Below are positions 46,600 through 57,748 of a stretch of 64,000 bases of DNA, piece after piece. The notes beneath the pieces are model-generated. The model was given only the letters and a program-made list of their open reading frames with translations. It was not told the DNA's origin and did not search any database. The first letter of the stretch is position 1. Every line of letters starts with the position of its first letter. The position numbers were made by a program, and so were the translations under genes. Source of the stretch: Atriophallophorus winterbourni (lineage: Eukaryota; Platyhelminthes; Trematoda; Plagiorchiida; Microphallidae); contig JACCGJ010001478.1 in the NCBI GenBank assembly GCA_013407085.1, positions 97,651 to 161,650 of the forward strand, given 5' to 3'.

Positions 46600-47070
46600 T
46601 ATGGTATGGTATGAAAGCGTTATGAGTGGATGTAAGGCGAGCATAGCTCCAGAAATACTACAAGCTGGGATACGGTCACGTTATTCAGGTCTCGAGAGAT
46701 ACGTGCAAAAAAGGATAATCGCAATGACACAGTAGCGTATACTTAGTTGTCTACCATCATGTATGTATGAAATCACAAGTCTGAACCAGGCAAAGTACCG
46801 CACAGTCGTACATTGCATACGGGTTAAGATACTGTTAGGTTGCCCAGGTCTAGACAGATATGCGAAAGGAAAATACCAATGGCATTGAGACCCCAGCGTG
46901 TATTTGCATGCAACTCAATACCGGTCTCACATCAATTTAGCACAGCTAGATATCATCATATTTGAAATCGCAAGCCTAAAGCTGGGTAAACTTCCAAACA
47001 GTAATAGACTACAATTGGGCTGAGATATTATCAGATGACCGTAGTAGGCCGTTGCTCGTGCCTGACAATT
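46600..47070 (-). mobile_element. Two or three diverged SINE-A copies
   Basis: A tail remnant lies at 46600-46625, a fuller copy at 46760-46945, and a third weak match at 46955-47040. All are on the minus strand and clearly older than the copies with target duplications. Confidence 0.55.
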
Positions 47071-47389
47071 TAATACGGTTACACAAGCAGTAGAAAGTAC
47101 TGAAAACCGTAGCGGCAATTATGAATGACCTGACTAAGCTGAACAAGTTAACGTGTAGACAGCACTGCTTTCGGTAAGAAAAATTGAAGCGTGATGTGAA
47201 TGTTGAATGAGTTATCGACACGCTAAACCCTGCCCATCATAAGGTTCTCTAACAAAAATGCATTTTGGTGTAAGCTTTTCAATAATTCTCGGTGATCTTT
47301 AGTGAAATGGTAAATGGTTTTCCAATAATCGATCTTCTTTTGAAATAAACTCTCGGATCACTTTAAAATTAGGAAGGAAGAGCTAGTTC

Positions 47390-49740
47390 GAGCTTTGTGC
47401 TACGAAAGGAGTTTTGTAAGATGGATAATATCCTTTTCATCGGATACAAACCATTGACCGGACTGACCATTTGTTTCTTCATTTCGTCCTCTATTCATGG
47501 GCTGACAAAGCCGCGAATCTCCCGACGTCGTACGGATGACTTCTCTCAACGCACTTATCTCGCACGAGAACTAGACTGCTGACCCTGCCCGATCATTAAT
47601 GCTTTCAATTCTCGACCAAATTTCACCGTTTCTATTCCATTAAGAACGCTCAAGGAAGTTACTTTCAGCAAGCCCACGACAAACTTTCTTCGTAGTCGCA
47701 TTAGGAAGTCGCCAAAGAAACAGAGTGGGCTGTTTACATCCGCAGCCCATCTCCGGCACAATGGGAAGGCTTCCATCGGTACCGCAAAAAGACTATTTCC
47801 CTTACCAATATCGTCTATCTTGTGTCGTTGCTGCTGATCCCAAGCGGCTATTCCGATTGGTTAACCGTCTCAGGCACATAAAACCCGGGGTGACTGTTTT
47901 AAAATCTCCCAAATGCGTGATTCCAACGGCAGAGGCAGCAGCTGAAACACATACGTATTCAGTATCTGTCTTAGAAAAACCTACTGATATCACACTAACA
48001 ACTGTCTCCACCGTGTCGGCATCTACACTTACCGACGTCATGTTCACACCTGAAGTTGTCCTTCGTAAGCTGGGAAGCTTGCGAACAATGAGCTCTACAT
48101 GCCCCGATGGATTTCACCTACGAACTATTCATGAGTGTGCCGCATCCTTGTGTTCACCTTTGGTCATTCATCTTCAATATTTTTCAATCTCAGTTGTCTC
48201 CCCGCTGAGTAGAAATGTGATCCTATCACTCCTATACTTAAAAGTGGTTCTCGATCTGAAGCATCCAATTGCCGACCCATCACCTATCTGTCAGTCGTGT
48301 CTAAAGTAATGGAATCGGCCATTGTAAGCACGTTAGTACTTTTGTCCTGAGAAGCGGCATCTTTTATCTGAAGCTTAACACGGGTATCGACGTGACCGTG
48401 CCTGTTTTTCCTCTCCATTTGCCACTAACAGCGGTGTTCCACATGGCTGTCTTAGGTCTTTACCTGTTTCGCATATTCATAAATGACGTTGCGCGCACTC
48501 TACAATCGCCTGTGTTGCTTTACGTGGACGACATTAAAATTTGGCGTGCTATATGCGGTAAACAAAATATAAATTGCTTCAGGACGACCTTAACACACTC
48601 CACAAAAAGTCAACTGACAACAAACTTCCCTCCAACGTAACGAAATGCCGTGTTCTTTCCACACGTATAAGCGCTGCTCCACGTTATCTTCTTGGGGATA
48701 AATTACTGCATGTGATAACTGATGTGCAATCGTACTTGTTCTATGCTGTGCGGCTAACACTGTGCTAAATTGATTGGCCACCGGTGGTGGGATGCATACT
48801 GAAATAGACTGGAGTCTCACTACCATTTCTATTTTCTATCTCATATCTGTCTAGGCCTGGGTAACCTGACCGTATCTTCGCCCACGTGCAGTCTATGACT
48901 GTGCGGCACTTGGCCTCGATCAAGCTTGTGCTTTCATACATTATACATACATACATCACACAATGCTATCTCTGTCTCCATCACGTGCATAAAGGCGGCC
49001 AACTCCGCCAGCCTCATGGTAGGTCTTTTACCCCGAGCCATCAACATGTTACAGCCAGCCTTATTTCGTATGCTCCTGTGGACATTCATCCAGCCACATA
49101 TGGATTATACTACGCAAGTTTGGAAACAGTGACTATTAAAGGTCAAAGGATGCTTAAAGCACCGCAACGAGGAGCAACCAAGCTAGTAAGAGGTCTGTTT
49201 CACGTCACATGCCATGAAAGTGGCGAAACTCAATTTACTCTTCATACAATATCGATGGATTCGTGTGGATCTTATTTTGCTTTACCATATTCTGTTGACC
49301 CCAAATCAACCTTGTTCAGTTCTGTACGCCTTGAACACCAAAACCTCATCCACGCAGCCACTCCAGTAAACTCGTTATACAGGCATCAACTGCAGAAGAA
49401 ACGTCTTCTCTGTTCGTGTTGCTTGGTATAATATACCCGAAGATGTTGTATCATCTCCCTCTCCCATCAAATCAAAACTAGACGCACATTTTCACGAACT
49501 TAATTTGCACCGTGATCATGGATATATTTTTAATTTTGGCAAAAGTGTGTCCTCTTTTGATGCCACCCACATTTCAACTTTCACTTTCTAACTCTTCATC
49601 ATTTAAGATATGGTGGGTAACCGTCCCAGGTTGATGCTTTACCTGTCCGAATACCACAATAATACAGCGATGGTGCAGGCGGAACGCAAGTATGTCCCGC
49701 TATAAGGCCATGAAACCCCAAACTTCACTGAACTCTAACT
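47390..49740 (+). pseudogene. LINE copy of the 52-57 kb family, interrupted by SINE-A
   Basis: From 47400 the peptide follows the end of the endonuclease of the 52.4-57.0 kb element (YKPLTGLTICFFI against its PPLGRSDHVFL region). The linker (PKRLFRLVNRLRHIKPGVTV at 47835-47895) and reverse-transcriptase blocks follow, among them LYVDDIKIWRA near 48515-48550. SINE-A sits inside the reverse transcriptase at about 48719-48955. Coding remnants resume after it (about 48985-49500), then a 3' UTR with CCCGCTATAAGGCC like that of the related element. Stops and frameshifts are frequent, so it is inactive. Confidence 0.8.
48719..48955 (+). mobile_element. SINE-A nested in a LINE
   Basis: The complete unit begins ACTGATGTGCAATCG and ends in a CATACATACATC tail. 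LINE coding sequence is broken at 48718 and resumes just after the tail, so this SINE-A is younger than the LINE copy. Confidence 0.8.
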
Positions 49741-49926
49741 TTTATGATCCACTGTACATGTCAACATGCAGTTTTTAAAAGCTTTTTTGCTTCTTACACC
49801 GTAATATACGAATGCAATATTGAACTATTGAAACTCCCAGTAATTAAAAAGCAACAATACGGCATCAAACAATTATGTATTGTGTAAAGTGAATTCAAGA
49901 GAATGACAATAGAATAAAAACACTCA

Positions 49927-49932
49927 TTTATT
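49927..49932 (-). terminator. Polyadenylation signal of the V-ATPase c gene
   Basis: AATAAA lies on the minus strand 26 bases beyond the stop codon. Confidence 0.7.
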
Positions 49933-49958
49933 ATGCTGAATGTTCGGCGTAAAATAAA

Positions 49959-50473
49959 TCATTTCGTTGAAAGCATTAGCGCAACAATTAGTCCATATAA
50001 GCCCAAAACCTCCGCAAAAATCAAGATCAAAACCATACCAACGAACAATCTTGGCTGTTTGGAGGTTGAGCGGACACCTTCATCTCCAACTATACCAATA
50101 GCATAGCCGGCGCCAAGTCCGCTGATTCCAACGCTTAATCCTGCGCCAAAGTCATATAAAGATCTAAAAGTAAATAAATTATAAAACTCACGATTCAAGG
50201 CTGTAATTTGGACCAATCCTTTGGGTTATCAAAACAGCGACAACCAAGCCGTATATAGCAATTATACCAGCCATTACAACCGGAATCAAAGATTTCATCA
50301 CCAAATCAGGTCGATTCACAGCCATGCATGAAATACTAGATCCAGATTTAGCTGTACCATAGCCCGCACCAAGACCTGCAAATAGAATTGTGGAGCTGAC
50401 AATACTTACAGCACAGAATGATGGCAGCACTGCTGCCAATAAAGCCGAAAAAAGAAGCGTATTCAGGCTCCAT
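49959..50473 (-). CDS. ATP6V0C: V-ATPase proteolipid subunit c (16 kDa), three exons
   Basis: Exons on the minus strand are 50473-50410, 50375-50192 and 50163-49959, giving 150 residues (human subunit c has 155). The protein starts [13 protein letters not shown]. It has the four-helix proteolipid pattern with [26 protein letters not shown], the helix-three block [26 protein letters not shown]-like KQPRLFVGM, and the helix-four proton-carrying glutamate in [14 protein letters not shown] (about residue 134). It forms the rotor ring of the V0 sector and moves protons across endolysosomal membranes. The start is chosen because MEPEYASFF aligns with the usual N-terminus. Introns of 34 and 28 bases are needed to keep frame. 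A LINE tail begins 30 bases upstream of the ATG. Confidence 0.95.
50164..50191 (-). other. 28-base intron of the V-ATPase c gene
   Basis: The donor GTGAGT and acceptor TTTTAG flank it. Splicing joins SLES to SLYDFGAGL in frame; unspliced sequence is out of frame. Confidence 0.88.
50376..50409 (-). other. 34-base intron of the V-ATPase c gene
   Basis: The donor GTAAGT and acceptor TTGCAG flank it. Reading through would shift the frame and lose the conserved start of helix one. Confidence 0.9.
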
Positions 50474-50503
50474 AAAAGATTCAAACAAGCCGCCAACCTT
50501 TGA

Positions 50504-52377
50504 AGTTCAGTTCAGTTCAGTTCAGTTTGCACAGGACTGTATGTGGCTAACGAGCCAATCGAGCGTCCAGATTTCTTTCGGTGGTATGCCACAGAAGAGC
50601 GTCCACCACTTTGAACAATATTTTCACAAATATCTTCTGGTATGAGAGTAATCTGGAATGCAACAGAAAAACTCCCCTCACCAATAGGTGAGGAGAAGCA
50701 TTAGTGCGTTCCAAAGACAACATGAGGATCATACCAACTATTCTCTTAAGGATAAAAATCAGGAAATAATGAAGGCCACACAGAGTCAAGTCTATTTTTG
50801 AAACCCCCCACCGAAGTAGAACAAACAACTTCTTTAGAAAGTCGATTCCAGTAATTTACTACCCTCTCACTAAAGAAGAACTTACGAACATTTGACCTGA
50901 CATGTCGCTTGGCCAGTTTTAATGGGTGGCCTCGAGTACCCACACTTGGCGCTAGAGCGTACAATTCACTGGGATGAATAGTACTGAAACCTGACATGAT
51001 TTTGAAAGTTTCAATCAGGTCCCCACGTAGCCTCCTCCTTCTTAGTGAGAAGAGCTCTAGACTCAGCAATCGTTCCTGATACGACCTACCCGATTGCCCA
51101 ACAATCATACGAGTAGCTAAACGTTGAACACCTTCCAGCTTGGCAATATCCTTTTCCAAATAAGGTGACCATGCTTGAACGCAATACGCGAGATGTGGTC
51201 GGACGACCGCTTTGTATAATGGTATGAAAACCTCTGGGGACCTGCAGGATAAAACTGAACGAAGGCGAAAAAGCTCTCTCCTAGCGCGTTGTGCAGCGGC
51301 TGCGCATTGATCAACCCATTTAAAGTCCCCTGAAACTTCTATACCTAAGTCACGAACTTTTGGCACCCCATTTATCTCCAGTATACCATCTGGACCAGCC
51401 ACCTCTAGCTTCTTAATGACTTTAGACAAAAGATAGCTTTTAGTGAAGTTAACTGGTAGATCCCATGTAGAAGACCACTTGATGACTTTTTCTATATCCT
51501 CAAAAAGATCCTGTTCATCCAGTGATCCGATAATCTTGACATCATCTGCAAAAATATAGCAGGGACACTTGAGCGACGCTGCCAAGTCATCGATGAAAAT
51601 GAGGAAAAGTAGCGGTCCGAGTACGGAACCCTGTGGGACTCCACTAACAACGTTTACTTTCGACGAATACATATTTCCTATCCTGACACGAAAGAATCTA
51701 TTGCTTAAGAATCCTATTATCCATTTCTTCAGAAGACCATCGATACCCATATAACCAAGTTTGTCTGCAAGCAATCTGTGGTTTACTGAATCAAAGGCCT
51801 TGCAAAAGTCCAAGTAAAAAACTTCAACTTGTTGGCCTTATCTAGCCTCATGGTAACCTCGTTAAGAAAACATAAGAGGTTTGTTAGGCACGACTTCCCT
51901 TTAAGGAAGCCGTGCTGAGCAGAGTTCAGCAACGAGTAATCAACTAGATGGCGACAGATCCTACCCCTAATAAGTTTCTCCAGGATTTTACATAGGATGC
52001 TAGTAAGACTTACAGGCCTGTACTTACAAACTGAGGATCGACTGCCACCTTTATGTATCGGGATCACATTAGCCAACTTCCAAATACTCAGAATATATCC
52101 ATGTTGCAAGGAAGCGTTAAACATACGACCCACAGGATCTGCTAATATTGGCGCCAGGTTCTTTATAATTTGAGGATAAATGTCGTCTGGGCCGGCAGAT
52201 TTATGGGGGTTAGTTGCTGCAAGAGCAAGTTTAACCTCAACATCAGTGAAAAATAACTCCTCAAGTGGAGTAATGATATCAGGCCTTTTGATGACTGGCA
52301 TGTTAGGCGGATCTATTTGGCGATCAAGCCTCTGAACAGACTGGAAATGTTGGAGAAAAGCCGAAGCCTTTAAAATT
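50504..52377 (-). pseudogene. CR1-like LINE reverse transcriptase, 5'-truncated, well preserved
   Basis: Two long minus frames, 52301-51783 and 51813-50746, overlap with one shift. Blocks in order are KSAGPDDIYPQIIKNL, IPIHKGGSRSSVCKYRPVSL, DFCKAFDSVNHRLL, GVPQGSVLGPLLFLIFIDDL, FADDVKIIGS, RPHLAYCVQAWSPYL, and the C-terminal RSNVRKFFFSERVVNYWNRL. The palm is intact, so a single frameshift is the main coding lesion besides loss of the endonuclease and ORF1. The 3' UTR ends in a (CTGAA)n tail at 50504-50525. Its tail lies next to the start of the V-ATPase c gene in the same orientation. Its 5' end meets the tail of the next LINE at about 52385. Confidence 0.88.
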
Positions 52378-52384
52378 AATTTTC

Positions 52385-52854
52385 AAGTTCAAGTTGCAAA
52401 GGTTTCAATGGTTCAATGGTTTATTGTGGTGAAAGAGCATAGCTTAAAAATAACCACAGGTTGGTATGTACAGTGTGGTGGAAATAAAATTGTGAGTATC
52501 ATCTGTTCGGGGACGGGGAGGCCTTATAGCGGGCCACACTCGCTTTGGAATTGCGCCTTCCTTATATTGCGAGGCGGTAGCAGGAGAATACGGAGGCATC
52601 GGGGTGGCGTTAGACCTGGAAACAAGTAAAACTGACAAGTGATTAGGAAGGGAATGAACGGAGTAGTAAGGCAAGGAGGACAACGTACCTGAAAAAATGA
52701 AGCTAGTATGCGATGCGGTGTAGTGGAACAGTGCTGATCCGAGAACAACAGTAATCGGACAGACAAGGCCTCAAGGTATGTTGTTGTGGAGATCATTTAA
52801 ATGAGCGTCCAGACTCCGTTTAAAAACCTCTACGGACGTTGCGGATACGACTTC
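52385..52854 (-). mobile_element. 3' UTR and tail of the 52.4-57.0 kb LINE
   Basis: The minus strand carries an AATAAA close to the end (in CACAATAAACCATTG) and a CAACTTGAACTTGAA tail at 52392-52406. The related copy at 47.4-49.7 kb shares CCCGCTATAAGGCC. Confidence 0.7.
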
Positions 52855-55560
52855 TTAGGGTAGACTATTCCAGTGAGTACATATCCGGAGGGAAAAGAAA
52901 TGCCTGCGACAGTTGAGGCGTGAGTGTTGATATGAAAGTTTGAGTGAATGGCCACGAAGATGTGAAGTTTCACGATTAAGGACGAGAATGTGTTTACAAG
53001 GGTGATCAGTGGATGAGAGGATTTGGTAGGTGAGAATGAGGTCACCACGGAGCCTTCTGTATTTCACTGAAAAGAGATTGAGGGAGCGAAGACGTTCAGG
53101 ATAAGCATACGAGGCCAGACCTCTGACAAGTTTTGTGGCGCGTCGCTGGGGAGCCTCAAGAAGTCTTTGGTCCTTCAGTAACCACGGGCACCAAACTTGA
53201 ACGGCGTATTCGAGATGTGGACGGATGAATGTTTTGAGCAAAAGCGACAAACATTGAGGTTCAAATCTGCGAAAAACACGTTTGAGAAGACCAAGCATGG
53301 CGTTTGCTTTATTGGCTGCTCTCAGGCACGTCGCCGAGACTGACATGTTGGACTGCACGATAATGCCTAAGTCCCTTTCTGAGGAAGTCGTTTCAATTAG
53401 GTGTAATCCCAGGTAATAGCTTGGGCTAGAGTTTGCACGCGTTGAAAGGACGCGGCATTTCTCTGTATTGAACGGTAAGCAATTTTCGAGTGACCACACA
53501 TAAAGCGAATTCAGGTCGTCCTGTAGTTGATCGATGTCGTGTTGACATGTGATGACTCTCCAGAGTTTCATGTCGTCGGCATACATGAGCGTGTGGGAAT
53601 CAATGGCTTGAACGACATCATCAATGAAGGATAGGAATAGGGTTGGCCCGAGTACAGAGCCTTGAGGGACACCGCTGGAAATGCTGAAACTTGAAGAGAG
53701 GATCCATCGACGCGGACGCATGCGCGGCGATCTGATAAATAACTCTCAAGCCACTGAAGCAACTGACCTGCAATCCCTAGAGAACATAATTTGCGGAGCA
53801 AGATTCGATGGTTGACTCTGTCGAAAGCTTTCGAGAAATCTAAGTATACTAGGTGAATCTCTCGTCCTTTGTCGACTTCGGATGTCCAGTGGTCACGTGC
53901 GAGCATCAGGTTTGTCACACATGATCTCCGGGGACGGAAACCGTGTTGCGAATCACACAGAAGGTGTAGTCCTTCAATGAACTGGATCAGAGAGTCACTG
54001 ATAATAGATTCCATAAGTTTCGATATAACAGAGAGTAATGTTATCGGTCGGTAATTAGACACGAGAGATCGAGAGTCGCTTTTATAGATGGGAGAGATAG
54101 ATCCACACTTCCAGTCAAGTGGGACACAGCCGTTAGCAAAAAGGTGCGTGAAAAGATTAGCCAGGGGATAAAAGAGAGAGGAGGCACATTCGCGTAGGGT
54201 TCGGGGATGGAAACCGTCTGGTCCAGCGGAACTGGTGGGCTGTAAGTTTTTTAGTTTATGCTATATAACTGTGGGTGTAAATAAAGTGGAATGGTATGGG
54301 GATGAATTTACAGGAATCGTGATGTTGCCCGAAGAAGATTGAAAAATTGAGGCAAAATGAGCTTTTAGAGCTTCGGCCGCAGCTGCAGCATCCTCGTTCA
54401 AGCCTTGTGAAGTCTCAAGGATCGTAACTCCAGGTTTAACATACCTCAAGCGGTTCACATAACTAAATAACCGTTTGGGATTGATGGCAAAAGAGCTCGT
54501 TAGTCTGTACTGGTAAGCGAGTTTGTCATCGCGAACTAGCGAATTGACTTTGTTACAAAGCTTCCGATAGCGCTCCCAGATCGCAGGAGTTGGCATACTG
54601 AGATAGGTAGCCTATTCAATATTTCCTTCCCGCATCCATTTTCGAGTGCGACTACGAATTGGAGTAAAACCGCGACTTTCGAGAGTAACTTCTTTGGTAA
54701 TGGTGCATAAGCTTTGCAGATGCTGTAAGCGGGTGGAAAAATGAAGCCATGCATCTTCCACTGAAGTTGATGAGTTAATTATCCAATCTTGTTCATCAAT
54801 GATAGTGTTGAGAGACGCGTAGTTTGTCTGTTTATATGAATAAATAGAGCGTGCATTTACCTTATCAGCCCAGTAAACTAGGTCGAAGTGTAGGAAGACA
54901 TGATCACTGCGCCCAAGTGGGGGTTCCCGTTTGATATATTCAATCATTAATTCGTCATTGGTCAGAATCAAGTCTAGCAGTGAGGGCGAATGCTGCGAGT
55001 GAAAACGTGTTGGGAGCGTGGAGTGGTTGAAAAGTGGATGAGTGTGTATTAAGTCCAGTAGTTCATTAGATAGAGGGTTGCTAGGATATTGGTCACAGAA
55101 TAGGCGTGGTAAGTTGAAGTCACCCATAATGAGGACATGTGTGTGGAAAACAGTTAATGTGTGTTTCAGATGTGTCAGCAATTGCATGTCGCGAGCCGCT
55201 GAGCTATTGGGTGGACGGTAGATGAGAACAATCAGTAACGTTGAATGAACGGATAGTTGCAGAACACAGGTAAGAGCTTTGAAAGATTGAAAACCATCTA
55301 ATACTGAGCAGTGTAATGATGATCGGTTGTAAAGAGCTACACCTCCTCCTGCTGTAGGCCGATCTGACCGGAGGACAGTCATGTTAGTCAGCTCAATCTC
55401 ACTGTCGAGGTGGCAATCACTCAACCAAGTTTTTGTGACGGCAAGAATGTCATAGGGGCAAGCGGAAGTACGTAGTCTGAGTTCGTTAATTTTACTAAGA
55501 AGGCTTTGAGCATTAGTATAGCCACATACCAGGAACTTCCGCAGAATAAGTGAAGGCTGA
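52855..55560 (-). pseudogene. LINE ORF2: endonuclease and reverse transcriptase, nearly complete
   Basis: The endonuclease frame is open from about 55560 through 54612, with AQSLLSKINELR, AGGGVALYNRSSL, YRPPNSS, VLIMGDFNLPRL and GRSDHVFLHF, so the GDFN and SDH catalytic boxes are intact. A linker with NPKRLFSYVNRLRYVKPGVT (54596-54261) follows. The reverse transcriptase lies in 54062-53568 (QHGFRPRRSCVTNL, YLDFSKAFDRVNHRILLRKL) and 53721-52855 (GVPQGSVLGPTLFLSFIDDV, YADDMKLW, RPHLEYAVQVWCPW, SRLNCRRHFFSLRI). A few frameshifts separate the pieces. It nicks target DNA and copies element RNA. This is the most complete element in the window. Confidence 0.88.
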
Positions 55561-55561
55561 T

Positions 55562-56985
55562 TTACACCTGAGCCGGTCGGGACACAACCGGCTGGTTCAG
55601 GTTTTTTGATAAGTCAGTAGATGCGGGTGGTATATTTGTTACTTTAGGATTGACGAGTGAGTCACCCTCGGTGCCAGTGTTGGGCAATCTGGATACAACG
55701 GTCGGTATAGGATTACGGCGTGGATTGTCGGAATATAGTCGAACATTAGGTGGAGCATATCTACGAGTTGTACGCCGAGCACTTAACGCAGAATTTAACA
55801 TATCGGGATGTAGAAAACAAACATTCAGTAAGCGGGGAGAATTACCAGATTATGTACCTGAACGAGGAAGACGGTAAATAGCGGTTGTAATTATATCAGT
55901 ACACTCCATGTGACTATGTAGGAAACGCCACTGATCGTAATCATGCTGTTTCTTATCTAGATCATTCGAACATTTGCCTTCTGGTACTTCATGAATGATG
56001 ATAGCTGATGGCTCTCGGCGCGTTGATTTAGAATCACGATTTTTTTTGCGCTCAGTCCATGGAACGTTCGGAAAGATCCGGATAATACTAGATTCACCGT
56101 GGAGTAAATAGGCAGACAATAAAACGTTTTCAGCTTGTTCACTCGTTTGCAAGTCAATACGTAAGAGACGAGCTTTATCGGCATGGGGGGAAGATGGATG
56201 TCGGGTTAATCGTGTTATACCCGAGGGATCTATGGCTGGGATTTTCATTTTCGAACACAAGTCAATCCACTGTTGTAGATCATGTTCACGTTTACTTTTG
56301 AACTGTGTACATGTTGACTCAGGTACATTGGTACAAATGACGTGAGGACGCGCGTTTTCGACTTTTGGCGGAGAAGTGTTTGACTGCTTTTTCTTTGAGG
56401 TAGTTGCAGTAACCGGGTCTTTCAGTGGAAGGTATGACGGAGGGGAGAGTGTGCACCCAGGGTTACATTCAACAACAGGAACTACAGGCTGATCGTGTTG
56501 CCGGCGCAGAGAGGCGAGTTCTGCAAGAATACGGCGGACATCAGATTCAACTTTAGAAATCCTATTATCGACTGTTTGACGAGAGGTAGCACTTTCGGGT
56601 CGAGCTGGTGTTGAGGACAACTGTGGAGTAACTTGTGAGGTACGCATAGGACATGTCAGCAGAGTAGATTCCACATTATTCTGCAGCGATTCAAAATCAG
56701 AAAGGCATATTGGCAAATGTATTTCAGAGAAGAAGATGCCTGTGACCGTATTACTGCAGTTTCTAAGTCCGTAAGACGAGGTTCACAAGATAGATGCGTT
56801 TTCGTGCAGCACAAAGAGCAAGTTATAGACTTCGTTCTAGGTCCGACACGAGAGCCACACACTGGTCAAGAACAGCTCGAAATGGCAGGCATTTGCGGTT
56901 CTAACTGGGAGTCAATTGAGTCGAAATAGAGTATAAAATCACACAGCACTAGAAATTGCCAAATTTCGAACACCGCGCGCTCAAA
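55562..56985 (-). pseudogene. LINE ORF1 with zinc finger, frameshifted
   Basis: From the right, 56862-56656 has a C/H-rich start with ITCSLCCTKTHLSCEPRL, a PHD-like finger. The main frame 56716-55850 (288 residues) has a likely coiled segment (NRISKVESDVRRILAELASL) and then two similar modules, each with an NVPES or EVPEG motif followed by a charged helix (near residues 120 and 245). A last frame, 55801-55562, is basic and overlaps the start of ORF2. ORF1 proteins of this type bind element RNA. Some breaks could be sequencing or old mutations. Confidence 0.75.
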
Positions 56986-57000
56986 TCAGTTGAAGGTGGC

Positions 57001-57519
57001 TGTATGAATCCGCGTCGATGTCTTGAAAATTCCTCTTTCGGTCCAGCAAGATCAAACGAACTGGAGACATTTGTTCCCACCCTACACCCGTGTTCCTTAT
57101 CAAGTTTTTGTGTCATAATTTTCCAGTGATATTTTTTGTTTGTTCTTCAAATTGAAAATAACATTTAAACTAAATGTTAAATCTGTGAGAGTTTTCTTTC
57201 CAGAACATTTTTCCTTTGTTTAACTGCACTTCGGCTTCCGCACATTTTGATTTGTCCGTTACCCGTGTTTACCGTTATTGTAAAACGGTAATTTTTTGTG
57301 CTCTCAACTGAGCTGTTTGACTTCCGTTTATTGGACGCGTTGGTTTGCATTGAAACCTGTATTCGATTACCGTTGAGTACAGCGTAAATTGACGTATTGT
57401 TCTGATTTGGGATAGATTCGTAAACCCTCGTCATTCCCGGTATAAGAATCTCGTGGCTTGTAGCAGGCAACTAGTTTCCGTGACAGAAACTATTCCCTAG
57501 TGACGATTTGGTCGCTACA
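57001..57519 (+). mobile_element. 5' LTR of a BEL/Pao-like element
   Basis: It starts TGTATGAATCC and ends GGTCGCTACA. It is nearly identical to 59299-59861 apart from the lack of a 41-base segment and one homopolymer difference. GTGGC (56996-57000) precedes it and recurs after the 3' LTR. Confidence 0.9.
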
Positions 57520-57748
57520 GTACTCAACGTTGGAATTCGATTTGGACCGTATTTTCTCAATTGGAGAAAATACAGTACTCAACGGTGGAATTCGATTTGG
57601 ACTGTATTTGTCTTAATTGGAGACAATACAGTACTCAACGTTGGAATTCGATTTGGACCGTATTTGTCTCAATTGGAGACAATACATTACTCAACGTCAA
57701 ATTTGTGGACGCAATACAGTACTCTACGTCGAATTCGCCGACGTCAAT
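57520..57748 (+). repeat. Leader of the BEL/Pao element with tandem hairpin repeats
   Basis: A ~54-base unit is repeated three times and then partly again (CTCAACGTTGGAATTCGATT with variants). Each unit contains a hairpin: ATTTTCTC/GAGAAAAT in the first and TTGTCTC or TTGTCTT/GAGACAA in the later ones, with loop AATTG. No tRNA-like primer site was recognised with confidence. Confidence 0.85.

Noticed and set aside
50188..50496. Upstream frame of the V-ATPase gene starting [11 protein letters not shown]
   Set aside because: It reads exon 1 in the wrong phase and includes the intron; the phase giving MEPEYASFF matches subunit c.
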